From positions 19,193,845-19,257,844 of the forward strand of contig NC_045133.1 in assembly GCF_007655135.1 (NCBI RefSeq): 64,000 bases of DNA. The letters are read 5' to 3'. This DNA is from Punica granatum. Taxonomy: Eukaryota > Streptophyta > Magnoliopsida > Myrtales > Lythraceae. The notes below the pieces were generated by a model that saw only the letters and a list, made by a program, of their open reading frames with translations, was not told the origin of the DNA and searched no databases. Positions 1 through 11,500 of this stretch are shown in pieces; within the stretch, counting starts at the first letter, position 1, and each line of letters opens with the position of its first letter. A program made the translations under genes and the position numbers.

Positions 1-1110
1 GTGTCACATGAAAATACATCAGAGTAAAATCGAGGTCTTGCATGAGGATAACTTCATTAAATACATGCATATTATTGCACAAATTACCATCTATTTGCTC
101 TCCCAAAAAAAAAAAATTCTGACGGCAGCAGAATATGATAGTAGGTTAAAAAATGACTTTATTTATCCGTATTCGAGTTGTCTTCCAAAATTATATGTTT
201 TTCAAGTGTCTAAAATAAGTTTTTGAACTAGGAACTCTTTGGCTCCATATCCCCGACTAATGTCTCCATTGCCACCACGATTTTAGCTGTGAAAATAGCA
301 ACCACGTCAACCTTTACATCGAGCTTAACTCGTGGGTCGTTGAAAGAGCACACCCGCGTCTAGAAGCTGATCTAAAATAAGGGAAGTCATAGGCGCTGCA
401 CAAGATCTAGACCGTGAGCTCGCGCTTGAGGAGTTCCTTGGTTACTATTAACTTACATGGATCACTGCCACTTAAATTATAAGCTATATTTCGCATTTTG
501 AGCATATTGCAAGCATCTCAAGTCAATTAATAGTATATATTGCCCTAATATTTTCTTTTTTATGAAATTACCCTATGAGTTTATAAATTGGAATAATGCT
601 TGTAGAAGAAATAATCTTGATGTCTGCTCTTATCGAAAATTATTTTATGGAAAATGATTTGTAGGCGAATAAGAAAAGTTAACATTAGTGAGCTGATTAA
701 GTTCCGATCGAATTAGTTCATGGAACTTCTATACAGACCGACCCTATTTGTATAAGAAGCTAAATTATCATATACTGTAGATATTTGCTCAAGCAATGTT
801 GGCCTTTTTAGCAAAATTTTCATTTATTATTTTATTTTCTTTCCGGTTCAACGATAATGTTTTTATATTTCATAGTTAAATTGTCAATCTAACTTATTAA
901 GGTTACTCCCTTACATTGCATCATGTAAAATTATAATGATATATCGACTCTTATGCAATAGGAATGGTAGAAAGGTTCATCGCGAATTCTTATTGCGTGC
1001 TAACGTACGTGAAAAGCCTTTATATATAGGTCAACTGAGGTTTTGTTGTTTTGGTATAGACAGTGCATCCATATAGGCCTCTGTACTTTCAGAAAACTCC
1101 CTCTTTGATT
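1..1110. other. Intergenic sequence, no gene recognised
   Basis: AT-rich sequence with frequent stops in all frames. The only open frames are short and have no recognisable domain. I see no RNA gene or clear element boundary here. Confidence 0.6.
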
Positions 1111-1395
1111 TCAAAAAATTTGTTAACTCTACTCCACTTATCTTCAATTCAACAACACAATTATTACTTTTTCATTTTTCTTCATTTTTTTAACCATTCA
1201 ATTCAATTTTCAATACTAAATTCTCTTAACTATTCATTACTTTTTCCACAATTCAACAACACAATCATTACCTTTTTCTTAATTATTCATTACTTTTTCA
1301 CATTTTTTTTTTCATAATTCAACAACACAATTATTACAAATCAATTAATACAAATCAATTAAAACCAAAACTCAACTCTAAAACCAAGCACAATA
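1111..1395. mobile_element. Degenerate MITE related to the Harbinger-type copy at 61936-62229
   Basis: The body matches the element at 61936-62229 closely by eye. Both are built from repeated phrases such as aattcaacaacacaatcatt and ttaaccattcaattcaattt, in the same order and spacing, and both end in an aaaactcaactc stretch. The terminal GGGTGC/GCACCC motifs of the other copy are not preserved here and no target duplication is visible, so this is an old or truncated copy. Boundaries are approximate. Confidence 0.6.
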
Positions 1396-1639
1396 TATTT
1401 TCAACTCCACTTTTCTTCTCCTTTTCTGAATTTATTTCTCAACAGAAAGTTGAAAAATCATGTTTACAAATATAAAGTTGGAATGACCTCAAGTGGAGCT
1501 CGAAACTTGGAAAACATGTTTACTAAGTGAAAATATGATATATATATATATATATAAACTTAATTCATATAAATTTTTTATTAGATTATATGCTATAGTA
1601 AAAAATGTTGTACAGAATGTATCCCAACTTTTTTTATAA

Positions 1640-1747
1640 ATAATAATAGTAATAATAATAATTAATTTTATAAATAATAATAATAATAATAACAACGACA
1701 ATAATTAATTTTATAAATAATAATAATAATAATTATTATTATTATTA
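1640..1747. repeat. Imperfect (AAT/ATT)n microsatellite
   Basis: Runs of AAT and then ATT triplets with interruptions. They directly abut the foldback element at 1748-2433, whose 9-bp target duplication lies inside such triplets. (ATT)n also continues on the far side of that element. Confidence 0.8.
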
Positions 1748-2433
1748 GGAAAAATTGCACCATATATCCAAACATTTACATTTATCTTAATTTTATCCCA
1801 ACATCGATTTTTTTTTCTGAGGTATCCTAACATTAATGTTTTGGTGTCAAATCTATCCCGCCGTAAACATTCTGTCCATTTTTAACGGAAATGCTAATGT
1901 GGCGCGTTAATTGTTTGACGGTGCTGACTTGGAGAGTATGTGGGTCCCAATACAAAGGAAAAATAACATTGTGTATCACAACCTTTTTATAATTTCTCTA
2001 TTTTATCCCAACCAATTTGTTTTTTTTTCTCAATTTTATCCCAATATTTTTCATAATTTCTCAAATTTATCCCATTTGTCGGGATAATATTTAGAAAACA
2101 GTAAAAGATTGGAATAAAATTGAGAAACTATCAAAATGTTGGGATAAAATTGAGAAAGCATAAAAAAATTTGAATAAAATTGAGAAACAACAAAAATGTT
2201 GGGATATATGGTGTAATTTTTCCTTTATATATGGATCCACACACTCTCCACGTCAGTTCCATGAAATAATTAACGCGTCATGTCAGTATTTTCATAAAAA
2301 ATGGACGAGACTTTTACGGCGATATAGATTTGAAACTAAACCATTAACATTATGATACCTCAGAAAAAAAAATCGAAATTGGGATAAAACTAAGATAACA
2401 TGTAAATGTTGGGAAATATGACATTATTTTCCC
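1748..2433. mobile_element. Mutator-like foldback element (non-autonomous), 686 bp
   Basis: The first ~230 bp and last ~220 bp are long inverted copies of each other. Shared landmarks in both arms include a tttttttctgaggtatc stretch, a Tgccgtaaa stretch and an acgtggagag-like block before a tgtgg(g/a)tcc site. The ends are GGAAAA.../...TTTTCC and are flanked by 9-mers ttattatta (1739-1747) and taattatta (2434-2442), 8 of 9 identical. Long inverted termini with 9-bp duplications are typical of Mutator-like elements. The centre (2000-2210) has several diverged copies of a gggataaaattgagaaa phrase. No transposase frame is present. Confidence 0.8.
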
Positions 2434-3378
2434 TAATTATTATTATTATTACTAATAAATATATATTATGTACAATTGCTTGTGGTTTGTTATATTATAT
2501 TACTATTGTAAAATCAACTAAGATAAAATTAATTTTACAAATTACGACGTAAACAATCAAATAAATTAAGAAAAGAGAAAATAAATAATGCAATTATAGA
2601 AAACAAAGATGATATGGCATCAAAGCCCCGTGTTTTCTACTTCTCCTCTTCAAGAGTGGAGAAGTGCAGAAAACCCAAAAAAAAAAAACCTTCTTCAAAT
2701 CCCATATAAATTAGAGAAGTGGAGAAGAGAATTTTCTTTGAAAATTGACTCCACGTTGTAATAGGTAAACATGTTTTTTATCATTTTGAAAAATTTTCTA
2801 AAAAATTTAAAATTCTCCAAAAGTAAAGGCGCAAACCTTTCCTACAACAATTCATTGCGAATTTCGTAATTTCATTGAAGGAAGGGAAAGGTTTTTGTTT
2901 TGTTAATTTCCCCGTGACCGAATTTATGCCTTACTCTCCATGTCATACTTCCTCTTTTGAAGATGTTGATGGGCCCCGATACTTTGGTTGCGGACCCTTT
3001 GGTTCAGAGAAACGTAGGTGGAACATTAACTGAATGTCCCGATCGAGCCTTCATTAACAGTTGTTTCCCGATAAGCAAGAACTTTTTTTTGGTGATCTAT
3101 TTCGACATATGACATTAGGAATACTGTGGTGTGAGGAAACATTGTGATGTGCAAAAGTAGCAATAAAATTATCATAAATATAGAAAAAGTACCAATCAAA
3201 TTGTGAGTAATTACTATAATTATTTTTAATTATATTGATTCCGTCTCATTATATCATCATAAGATAGTATCGTTTAAGATTTTTTGCTCGTTTACATACA
3301 TATGGGGACGGTAAGTCTACTTTTGTACATCAAGAATTTGTACATTCATTTCATATTAAAATCCTGAGAATGCACTAA

Positions 3379-3611
3379 TGGCTTGTTTGGTTTGCAAATA
3401 TGATTTTAAAATCACAACTTTAACCTAATTTTACCAACAACAAAACAAAATAACTCATACAAAGTCAAAGAGTGAGTCCCATTTATACCATTCTTTTTCA
3501 ATAACAAAACAAAATAACTCATACAAAGTCAAAGGGTGGGCCCCATTTATACCACTCTTTTTCAAAATCAAAATCTGATTTTAAAATCCTACTTTGAAAT
3601 CAAACGCAGCA
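3379..3611. mobile_element. Harbinger/Tourist-type MITE, 233 bp
   Basis: The left end TGGCTTGTTTGGTTTG pairs with the right end CAAACGCAGCA, and a gattttaaaatca-like subterminal block occurs in both arms. The element is flanked by TAA at 3376-3378 and 3612-3614, the 3-bp target duplication expected of PIF/Harbinger elements. The interior carries a tandem duplication of about 64 bp, seen as two copies of an aacaaaacaaaataactcat block followed by a ccatttatacca block. It has no coding capacity. Confidence 0.75.
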
Positions 3612-3826
3612 TAAATAAATTTATAAATAAGGTTTTGCTAGCTAGAAGTGAAATATTTCTGCTGATCATTTTCCTTTCATTAGGAATGATTCATGTACGG
3701 AAAGTTTATGTAATTCTTCCGCTTTCAAATTTAAGATTTTCTCTAAAGAAAAATCTTCTCTTTCAAATATTATTATTTTAGCAAATCTGCATGATAAAAA
3801 GAAGAAGAAGAATTGCAATAAGAAGA

Positions 3827-3985
3827 TAGTGTAGCGGAGTGGCACACATTTATGTTTGATAATTAAGAGATTTCAAGTTCGATACTCAACGAGACTATCT
3901 ATGCTCTTTATTAAATATTAGAATTTTTAATTTATTGTACTAGACACATGAATTTTCGCTGTGACAAAATAAAGGAATTACAAGT
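3827..3985 (+). mobile_element. tRNA-derived SINE, diverged copy
   Basis: The head gtgtagcggagtggcacaca resembles a tRNA A-box region. A B-box-like caagttcgatactc follows about 45 bp later, and then the gagactatctatgctc block shared with the copies at 24326 and 53341. The 3' tail is diverged. It belongs to a SINE family present at least six times in this window. Confidence 0.6.
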
Positions 3986-6900
3986 ACGACTTTTCTTTAA
4001 TTTCTCTTTTGATAAACTTAACAATTTAAGTGTAAATGCATAGGAGAAATGGAATTGTTGCAGTGACACCATCCTCGGCTCTCATCGTTGGTGCTTCCCG
4101 TGTCCCTATATTTTTCCTCTCCTATCAATTCCCGTTTGGGCCTATACTCGTCGTTGTAAGCAATAAAAGTTACATGTATAGCATACATAATTTTTGAATC
4201 AGAAATTGTTTTATCTATCATATCCAAAACCATTTTATACATAAAAAAAAGCCATTAGTCCTGAGGCACGTACGTACATTACGGTTCTTTTTTGGGAACT
4301 CGGCCCAAACCAAACTCAGATAGCGCTTGTAGAGTCGGACACGGGCAGAGGTTTTCATTCGATTTGTTCATGGTGCATTTCTGATCACAAATACTCCATA
4401 TGTGATAGGAAAAACACTTACACATAGAATGCAGGGATCACGTATTGGGAAGCAATGGTGACACAGAGGAATTTATAATTTTTTTTTCCTGGTTGCTATG
4501 AAGGATAAATGAGGAACTTATGACGTGAAGTGAATAATTAATAAGTTATTGCGTTTACTGTACGGAACGGGGCGGAAGGGGATCCCCACTTTGGACCGTT
4601 AGAAGAGGAGTTAAGACAGTGCGAGACATTTCTTTTTCCGGACAATACATTTTTCACGTTGGATTAGATTCCAATCTATTTTTGTTGCAGAAGATTTGTC
4701 CCCCGTTTTCTCTTTCCTGGAAATATAAAAAAAATGTAAGACGGATTTTTTTTTAAAAAAAAATGCAATAGCTACGTAGAAAAAGCTTATTTGCGTTTTC
4801 CTTTTCAGAAGAAAAAAGGGAACTCCAATAAAAGAAGACCTACTACGGGCAATTAATTCTCAAGAGGCATTTAGCAAAGCTAAATGCCAGGAAAATTTTG
4901 TTTCCGGAAAATAAAAATAATAAGTTTCTTCCGATGGGATAAATATAGTACATTTTTAAAGAGTATACGGTTGAGGAATTTAAGAAAATTGGCAGCAGGA
5001 ATGGCGGATTATTAAGAAACAAAATGATCAACATTTTGAATTACGGTAGATTTGACAAAAATAACTCTAAAAAAAAGTCATTTTCATCCTTGGTCAAGGA
5101 GAATTGTTGCTATTCAGCAAAAAAAAAATGAGAATTGTTGCTGATGAAAAAAATACGGAAACAAAATTATTGAAAAAAGTGAGTATTGATTTTAAACGAA
5201 ACTAATTAAAAGAAGTTGGAGTTAAACTAACAGAGTAAATTAATCCTTAAAAAGAAGAAAATAAAAGGAAATTTCTATAACAACCATTTGAATTGCTCAC
5301 AAAAGAAAAAACTCAATTAATCAGATGTTGCTTCTGCTTGAAAAAAGTGGAAAAAATTTGGAACTTTCCACAGCACCCCCAAAGATTTCTTTACTTTTAC
5401 TGTTAGCCATAACCACAATCACATCACATCTACATCACATTCTAGTCACTCATGCAATTAGCCAGATGAATGCTTTGTTAAAATCCTCCTAACTATCAAA
5501 GTGACATGAATTGTAATTTTATCAAATTTAACATTATTACTTTCTTATGTTTATCTATTATTACTGCAAAGATCGAGAGTAAAGCAAGAAAAACGTAGAC
5601 TATAACGTTAAATCTGGGCAATGATTGTCTAAGGGTGCTTAAAATCTTTTAAATAGAACTGGGAAATTAAAGGAAAAGGTTGCATTTGAAAAATTGAACA
5701 TATAAGAGGCGCATATGTTTTCCTATACACAGTAAGAATTAGTGTTTAGTATCATCACCATAGTGAGGTGTGGAGTCAGATGCAAATAATTGCTTAACAC
5801 TATGTAGCTTCCATCATAGATAATAATCACTGTTATCATTCTTGAACCTAAAGGGCCTTTTAACATGTCCCCCAAAGCATATATGTCATTTCAAGTAACA
5901 AAGTGGTTCGAATAACCCCAGGACTCAATCACATAAAAGAAGTTGGTAAATTTTGCTAATAACAAATATGACTTATATCGGATAGAATCAGGTAGAAATA
6001 TATCTATTTTCTCTGTAATGTATGACTTTTAAGTGATTTGACCGGATCATTCATAGTAGACTCGTATTCATTTATTTATATCATCCTCATGTCATTCTTA
6101 TAGACAAGAAGCGCTTGATCAATTACTTGATATTGAATTGGCAGATGATAATAAAAGAAATTAAAATGAAAACCTATAAAAGGAAGTATAAGAGTGGGGT
6201 ACAGAATCATGCAAAAAAAAAAAAAGCAATCAATTCTTGAAGAAGAAATCATAGAGAAAGATACGTCTCTTCAAGCAAAACCCTTTTTCTTGATATCAAT
6301 CCAAAAGAGATAAACTGTTCATGAATATGGCTTGGCATGACAATCCAAGCAATCATACAACCTCTTTCAAGTCATCCATTTTTTTCCCTCATTTTAGCAA
6401 ACTTTTACTCTTTCCTATTACTAGCTAGGGAACTGCTACTTCATCCGTAGTCCTTATATCATTTCCATTCCTTCAACGGGATTCTCATAAATAAACAAAG
6501 AAGTTTGGAATATTGTGGAATGTGGACAGACGAATAGAACGTATTTTTTCATCTCTCATATCCACCAATATGGTTATTAAATCGTTGCCTTCGTTAGAAT
6601 TTCATTGGGAAGTAGTATTTGAATCCTCGCAGCTCGCACCGTATACGATCAAAGCTTGAAATTGACTAACACTATCTGCTAATGCAACTCCAAGCCGGGC
6701 CTAGTGTTGTTTCAAACAATCCTATTGGCTCAACACAGGACCTACTCGGATCTTGTTTCAATCATGTTGATCTCTCAAAATGACTAGTGCCGATGTCATT
6801 AGATGAACTCCGGCATGCCTATTAGTTCTTTGCAAAGTTCTTCTCCATACAAATTTACCATGTAAATTACAGAAAAATCACTTATTTAAAAAGAATTATA

Positions 6901-7408
6901 CACATATCTAAAAGCATTTATTTACGTCTAAAAAATTTCTTGCTCGAATGAGATAATTTTCCCAAAAAGTGACCTATTTGTTGATATCCCATTAGTCATT
7001 CACTTGAAAACGAAAGAACACAGGCAGTGTCAACCTAGCCTGCCCCCATTCTCTCTCTCTCTCTCGCTTTTTAAACATTTATTTTCGAAATCCCAACATG
7101 CAAAACAAATAGTAAATAAAAAGAAATTAAGTATACCTGCAGAAAATAATGAATAATTTAATAAATAAGCAGAAAAAAAACAACATGATAAAAATTAATA
7201 GAAAATTCCAATGGCTCAGAACTCAATAAAAGCCCCAACTAGGACACTCAGAGCCCAGTTACTAGATTCCCCTCAACCTGGATATATCCATTTCCCCAAT
7301 TTTGACATCCTCTCATTTACCATAAGAGTATTACTATTTTCCCTCTTTATTTAAATATCTCTCCCACAATAGTACGGGTTGTCATTTATACATTTCAAGC
7401 AAAAGAGA
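3986..7408. other. Intergenic sequence, no gene recognised
   Basis: AT-rich, with homopolymer A/T runs and a short (TC)n run near 7055. No open frame with a recognisable domain, no RNA gene and no clear element ends were found. Confidence 0.55.
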
Positions 7409-7431
7409 GGGGGGGGGGGGGGGGGGGGGGG
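7409..7431. repeat. Poly-G tract (about 23 bases)
   Basis: Uninterrupted G run after an aaaagaga sequence, about 0.85 kb upstream of the matching C run in the ABCB19 leader. Exact length is likely unreliable because such tracts are prone to assembly error. Confidence 0.9.
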
Positions 7432-7615
7432 TCGTTGTCATCTATACATCAAATGGTTTTTTTTTTTGTGAATAAACACAGAACGATTATTTAATATATC
7501 TGATGTGAGTGTTAAAGAGGATTATTAGGGGCAGTTTTTAAAAGAATTTAGCATTTTTATTATCATAATTAAAAAGAATTACGAAGTAAGATTGCACTTG
7601 AACAATTACACCCAA

Positions 7616-7677
7616 TGTGGGCGGACTCAGACTTATAAAGAAAAATGCGGGCGGACTCAGACTTATAAAAAAAAAAT
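7616..7677. repeat. Two-copy 30-bp tandem repeat
   Basis: The core gggcggactcagacttataa occurs twice with a 30-bp period, and each copy is followed by an A-rich end. No function is evident. Confidence 0.85.
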
Positions 7678-8099
7678 GCACAGGTTGATAATTACAATAA
7701 CCCATGACCATGACTAAACTAACACCCAAATGAAAATCGATCTTAATCTAAGGAGGTATTTGGTGTATTACCATTTAAAATTTCTGATATATTATATTCC
7801 CAGTTAGATAGATTTTCACTTTTAAAATTACTAGTAATGTTACATTATCATATTTGATATGGACCAATAATGTTATATTACTGATAATTTATATAGTCAC
7901 CTCCAGTTGAAAAAATACGTATATTACTAGTTGAGTGAAAAAATGAATTACTTTGGACATTCAAATTATCACTGATCCGCTTCAAACAAATATGGTAATT
8001 TAATGAATCCAGAAGACTTAAGAATCATATTCCTGGTAATCTTCGTGGATTATGTCATGCCAAATGCTTTCTAATTGTAATAAGCAATAAAAAATAACT

Positions 8100-8252
8100 T
8101 CCCTGGTTAACTTTTTAAGCCCTCCCTCTCTTCTCTCTCACTCACACACACTGTCTCTCTGTCTCTATTAAAGTGGCTCACACCATTCTCCCTTCAAACT
8201 CATTTCCTTCCTCCACTTTCTTGACCGCCTGGTCTTTCTTCTCCTTCTTCCT

Positions 8253-8306
<54 letters not shown>

Positions 8307-8538
8307 TTCTCCGTGCTAACGCTCACTTGCTCAGCCTTTTTTTTTTTTTGGGGTTCTTCTTCTCTTCTCTCTCAGAGCTGATACTGATAGTAATTCTCAA
8401 GCTCAGATCTTTCCATAACAATGGGCAGAACACCGACTAACGATCCCCATTCTTGAATCACCATAGCCTCTTCCCCTCACTCCTCCCCCCTCCCTCTCGA
8501 TCCCCAGCTGCAAAAGCAGAGCTCAAGAGCTGACAGAA
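8100..8538 (+). promoter_or_regulatory. ABCB19 promoter-proximal and 5' leader region with C30-(CT)n tract
   Basis: A strongly pyrimidine-rich stretch directly upstream of the ABCB19 start codon. It contains CT-rich phrases (8120-8165), an uninterrupted run of about 30 C (8254-8283), then (CT)n to about 8306, followed by more TC-rich sequence. Pyrimidine-rich leaders are common in plant genes. I cannot place a transcription start or a convincing TATA box. The C30 tract could form an i-motif, with a G-quadruplex on the other strand; that is inference. Confidence 0.5.
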
Positions 8539-11500
8539 ATGGCAGAGCCTACAGAGCCCAACGGCGGCAGCAGTAACAAGGCGGCGCCCTTGCCTGAGGC
8601 AGAGAAGAAGAAGGAGCAGAGCCTGCCCTTCTACCAGCTCTTCTCCTTCGCGGACAAGTTCGACTGGCTGCTAATGATCTCCGGCAGCATTGGAGCCATC
8701 ATCCACGGCTCCTCCATGCCCGTCTTCTTCCTCCTGTTCGGTGAGATGGTCAATGGGTTCGGCAAGAACCAGTCTGATTTGAAGAAGATGACCGATGAAG
8801 TCTCCAAGGTCCACTCACTGATCCATCCATCGATGTATTCCCTCCCCCCGACCCACATCAGATCTCAGATCTTTCACTAACACTGCTCTTTGCTTTATGT
8901 CTGCTAATGGTTTGCAGTATGCTCTGTACTTCGTGTATCTCGGGCTCATCGTGTGCTTATCTTCCTATGCGGGTGAGCTTATACATTCACTCGTTCATTC
9001 ATTCATTCCATCAATTAATGCTCTTCATTTATTCGCACAACGGTCCGTTCTGTTGCACGTACTCATGATGGGACAACGAAAGCTCCGAGCTTTATCAGAT
9101 GGATCCATGGCCACTTAAAATATTATCTTTTTTGTGGTTGTGGCATTTTTCGATGGTCCCCGGTCGAGAAGTACATTGAATTCGTGCTTTTGTATGGACC
9201 CGGTCGTGTTCTTGGGCTAAAGTTTAAGGATTTGGACTGATTGTTTTTTGTTGGGGACACACGCAGAGATTGCTTGTTGGATGTACACCGGGGAGAGGCA
9301 GGCGAGCACCCTGAGGAAGAAGTACTTGGAGGCGGTGCTGAAGCAGGACGTCGGGTTCTTCGACACCGACGCCCGGACGGGTGATGTCGTCTTCAGCGTC
9401 TCCACGGACACCCTCCTCGTACAGGACGCCATCAGCGAGAAGGTCCAGTCTCTCTGTCTCTCTGTTTCATTTCTTGTTCCTCGTCTTCTTCTAGGTTCTG
9501 TTCTTTGTTCAATTTACTGTGCGGGGCAAAATGTGGAATCTCAGAGTGGGATGACATGCGGGCGAAATCCTATTCTGGTGGTCGTTGGCATTTCTTTAAT
9601 GAGACCACGTATGTCGTGATAGACTGACTGCCTGTCCGGATTGATTTCGGTTTGCCCCTTCAACTTCGCTCTCTGCTTCATTTTGGCCCCTGGCTACATT
9701 TCCCATTCTCTTTGTCTCCGTCTTGCCACCACTCTAGCCTGGTAAGAGGTCCAAATTTTGAACAAGAATCAATCGCAAGTCCGTAAATTTAGCTACTTCT
9801 GCCCTGCCTGTAGAGTAAAGCTTTGGGCCGAAGCATAAGTAGATTCGTTGACATCAAGGGTAGCTTAACCTGTTGGGATCGACAGATCCGGTGATATCTT
9901 TCCGAGGTTTTCATCCAACGAGTTGTATCTTGTGGATGTGTAATAGTTTTGACATCTCTGCCACCAGGCCGACTTTCTTGTGATCATGGCGAGCTAAGCT
10001 GTGGCAAGACTAGTTTGAAACTGCCGGGACCAGAATGGGACAGAGAGAAAACTTTTGGGGCAAATTGTAATTAAAACTTTCTGTTTTGGCTGGGTCCCGT
10101 TATTTCTGGATCTTGGACTTTTTGACTACGCACCTTACCTGACAATGCTTAAACATACAACTTAGCTGTTTCTTTTATGTTCATTTCAACAGGTTGGAAA
10201 TTTCATTCACTATCTCTCAACCTTTCTCGCGGGACTAGTTGTTGGATTTGTAGCAGCATGGAGGTTGGCATTGCTCAGTGTGGCTGTGATTCCGGGCATT
10301 GCTTTTGCTGGCGGCCTTTATGCTTATACACTCACTGGCCTAACGTCAAAAAGCCGGGAATCTTATGCCAACGCAGGAATAATTGCGGAACAGGTGAAAA
10401 TGAAGCTTCCTTATCTATAACATAGCGGCAGAAGAATCTTTTGCTAAGAGTACAGCTTCTGTTAGATTACCTCCAGGGCAATGCTTAGTTTAATTTTAGA
10501 TCGAGCTTTGAGATTCGAATAATGTTTCAGTAGACTACTGTGTTTTGAAAGTCTGATAAAATGACTAATAAGCTTGACAATAACTTGCTGCTGCTAATTT
10601 GGTGATTCCACAGGCAATTGCACAAGTTCGGACAGTTTACTCATATGTCGGAGAGAGCAAGGCTCTGAATTCCTATTCTGATGCAATCCAGAACACGCTT
10701 AAGCTTGGGTACAAGGCTGGCATGGCCAAGGGCCTGGGGCTGGGATGTACATATGGGATTGCATGCATGTCATGGGCTCTTGTTTTCTGGTATGCTGGTG
10801 TTTTCATAAGGAACGGACAGACTGATGGAGGCAAAGCATTCACTGCTATTTTCTCCGCCATTGTTGGCGGCATGTAAGATCTTGAACTAAATCTGAAGTT
10901 TATTCATCTAAGGTTCATTCCTCCAGGAGAATTCTCCATTTTCCCATTCTCTTGGAAAATCCACTTGGAGCGGATTCTTGATTATCTTAACCCATGTTTG
11001 ACTCCTGTTCGTGTTCGTAACTTGGACGGTTGTTGCAGGAGTTTGGGTCAATCGTTTTCTAATCTTGGGGCATTTAGCAAAGGTAAAGCTGCTGGGTATA
11101 AACTGATGGAGATTATAAAACAGAAGCCCACAATAACTCAGGATTCCTTGGATGGGAAATGCCTCTCCGAGGTCAATGGGAACATAGAGTTTAAGGATGT
11201 AACATTTAGCTACCCATCAAGACCCGATGTAATTATTTTCCGGAATTTCTCAATCTTCTTCCCTGCTGGAAAGACTGTTGCTGTCGTTGGTGGAAGCGGT
11301 TCAGGAAAAAGCACGGTTGTGTCTCTGATCGAGAGATTCTACGATCCTAGTCAAGGTAATCCACGAAGATCATTCTTTGGCTTCAAAAGTTTTTTCAGTT
11401 CCCATCTATCTTCTTTTCAAGCCCCAAAAACAGTGCCCTAATTGTAAAATATTTGATCCGGTGAACAGGGCAAATTTTGCTGGATGATGTGGACATTAAG

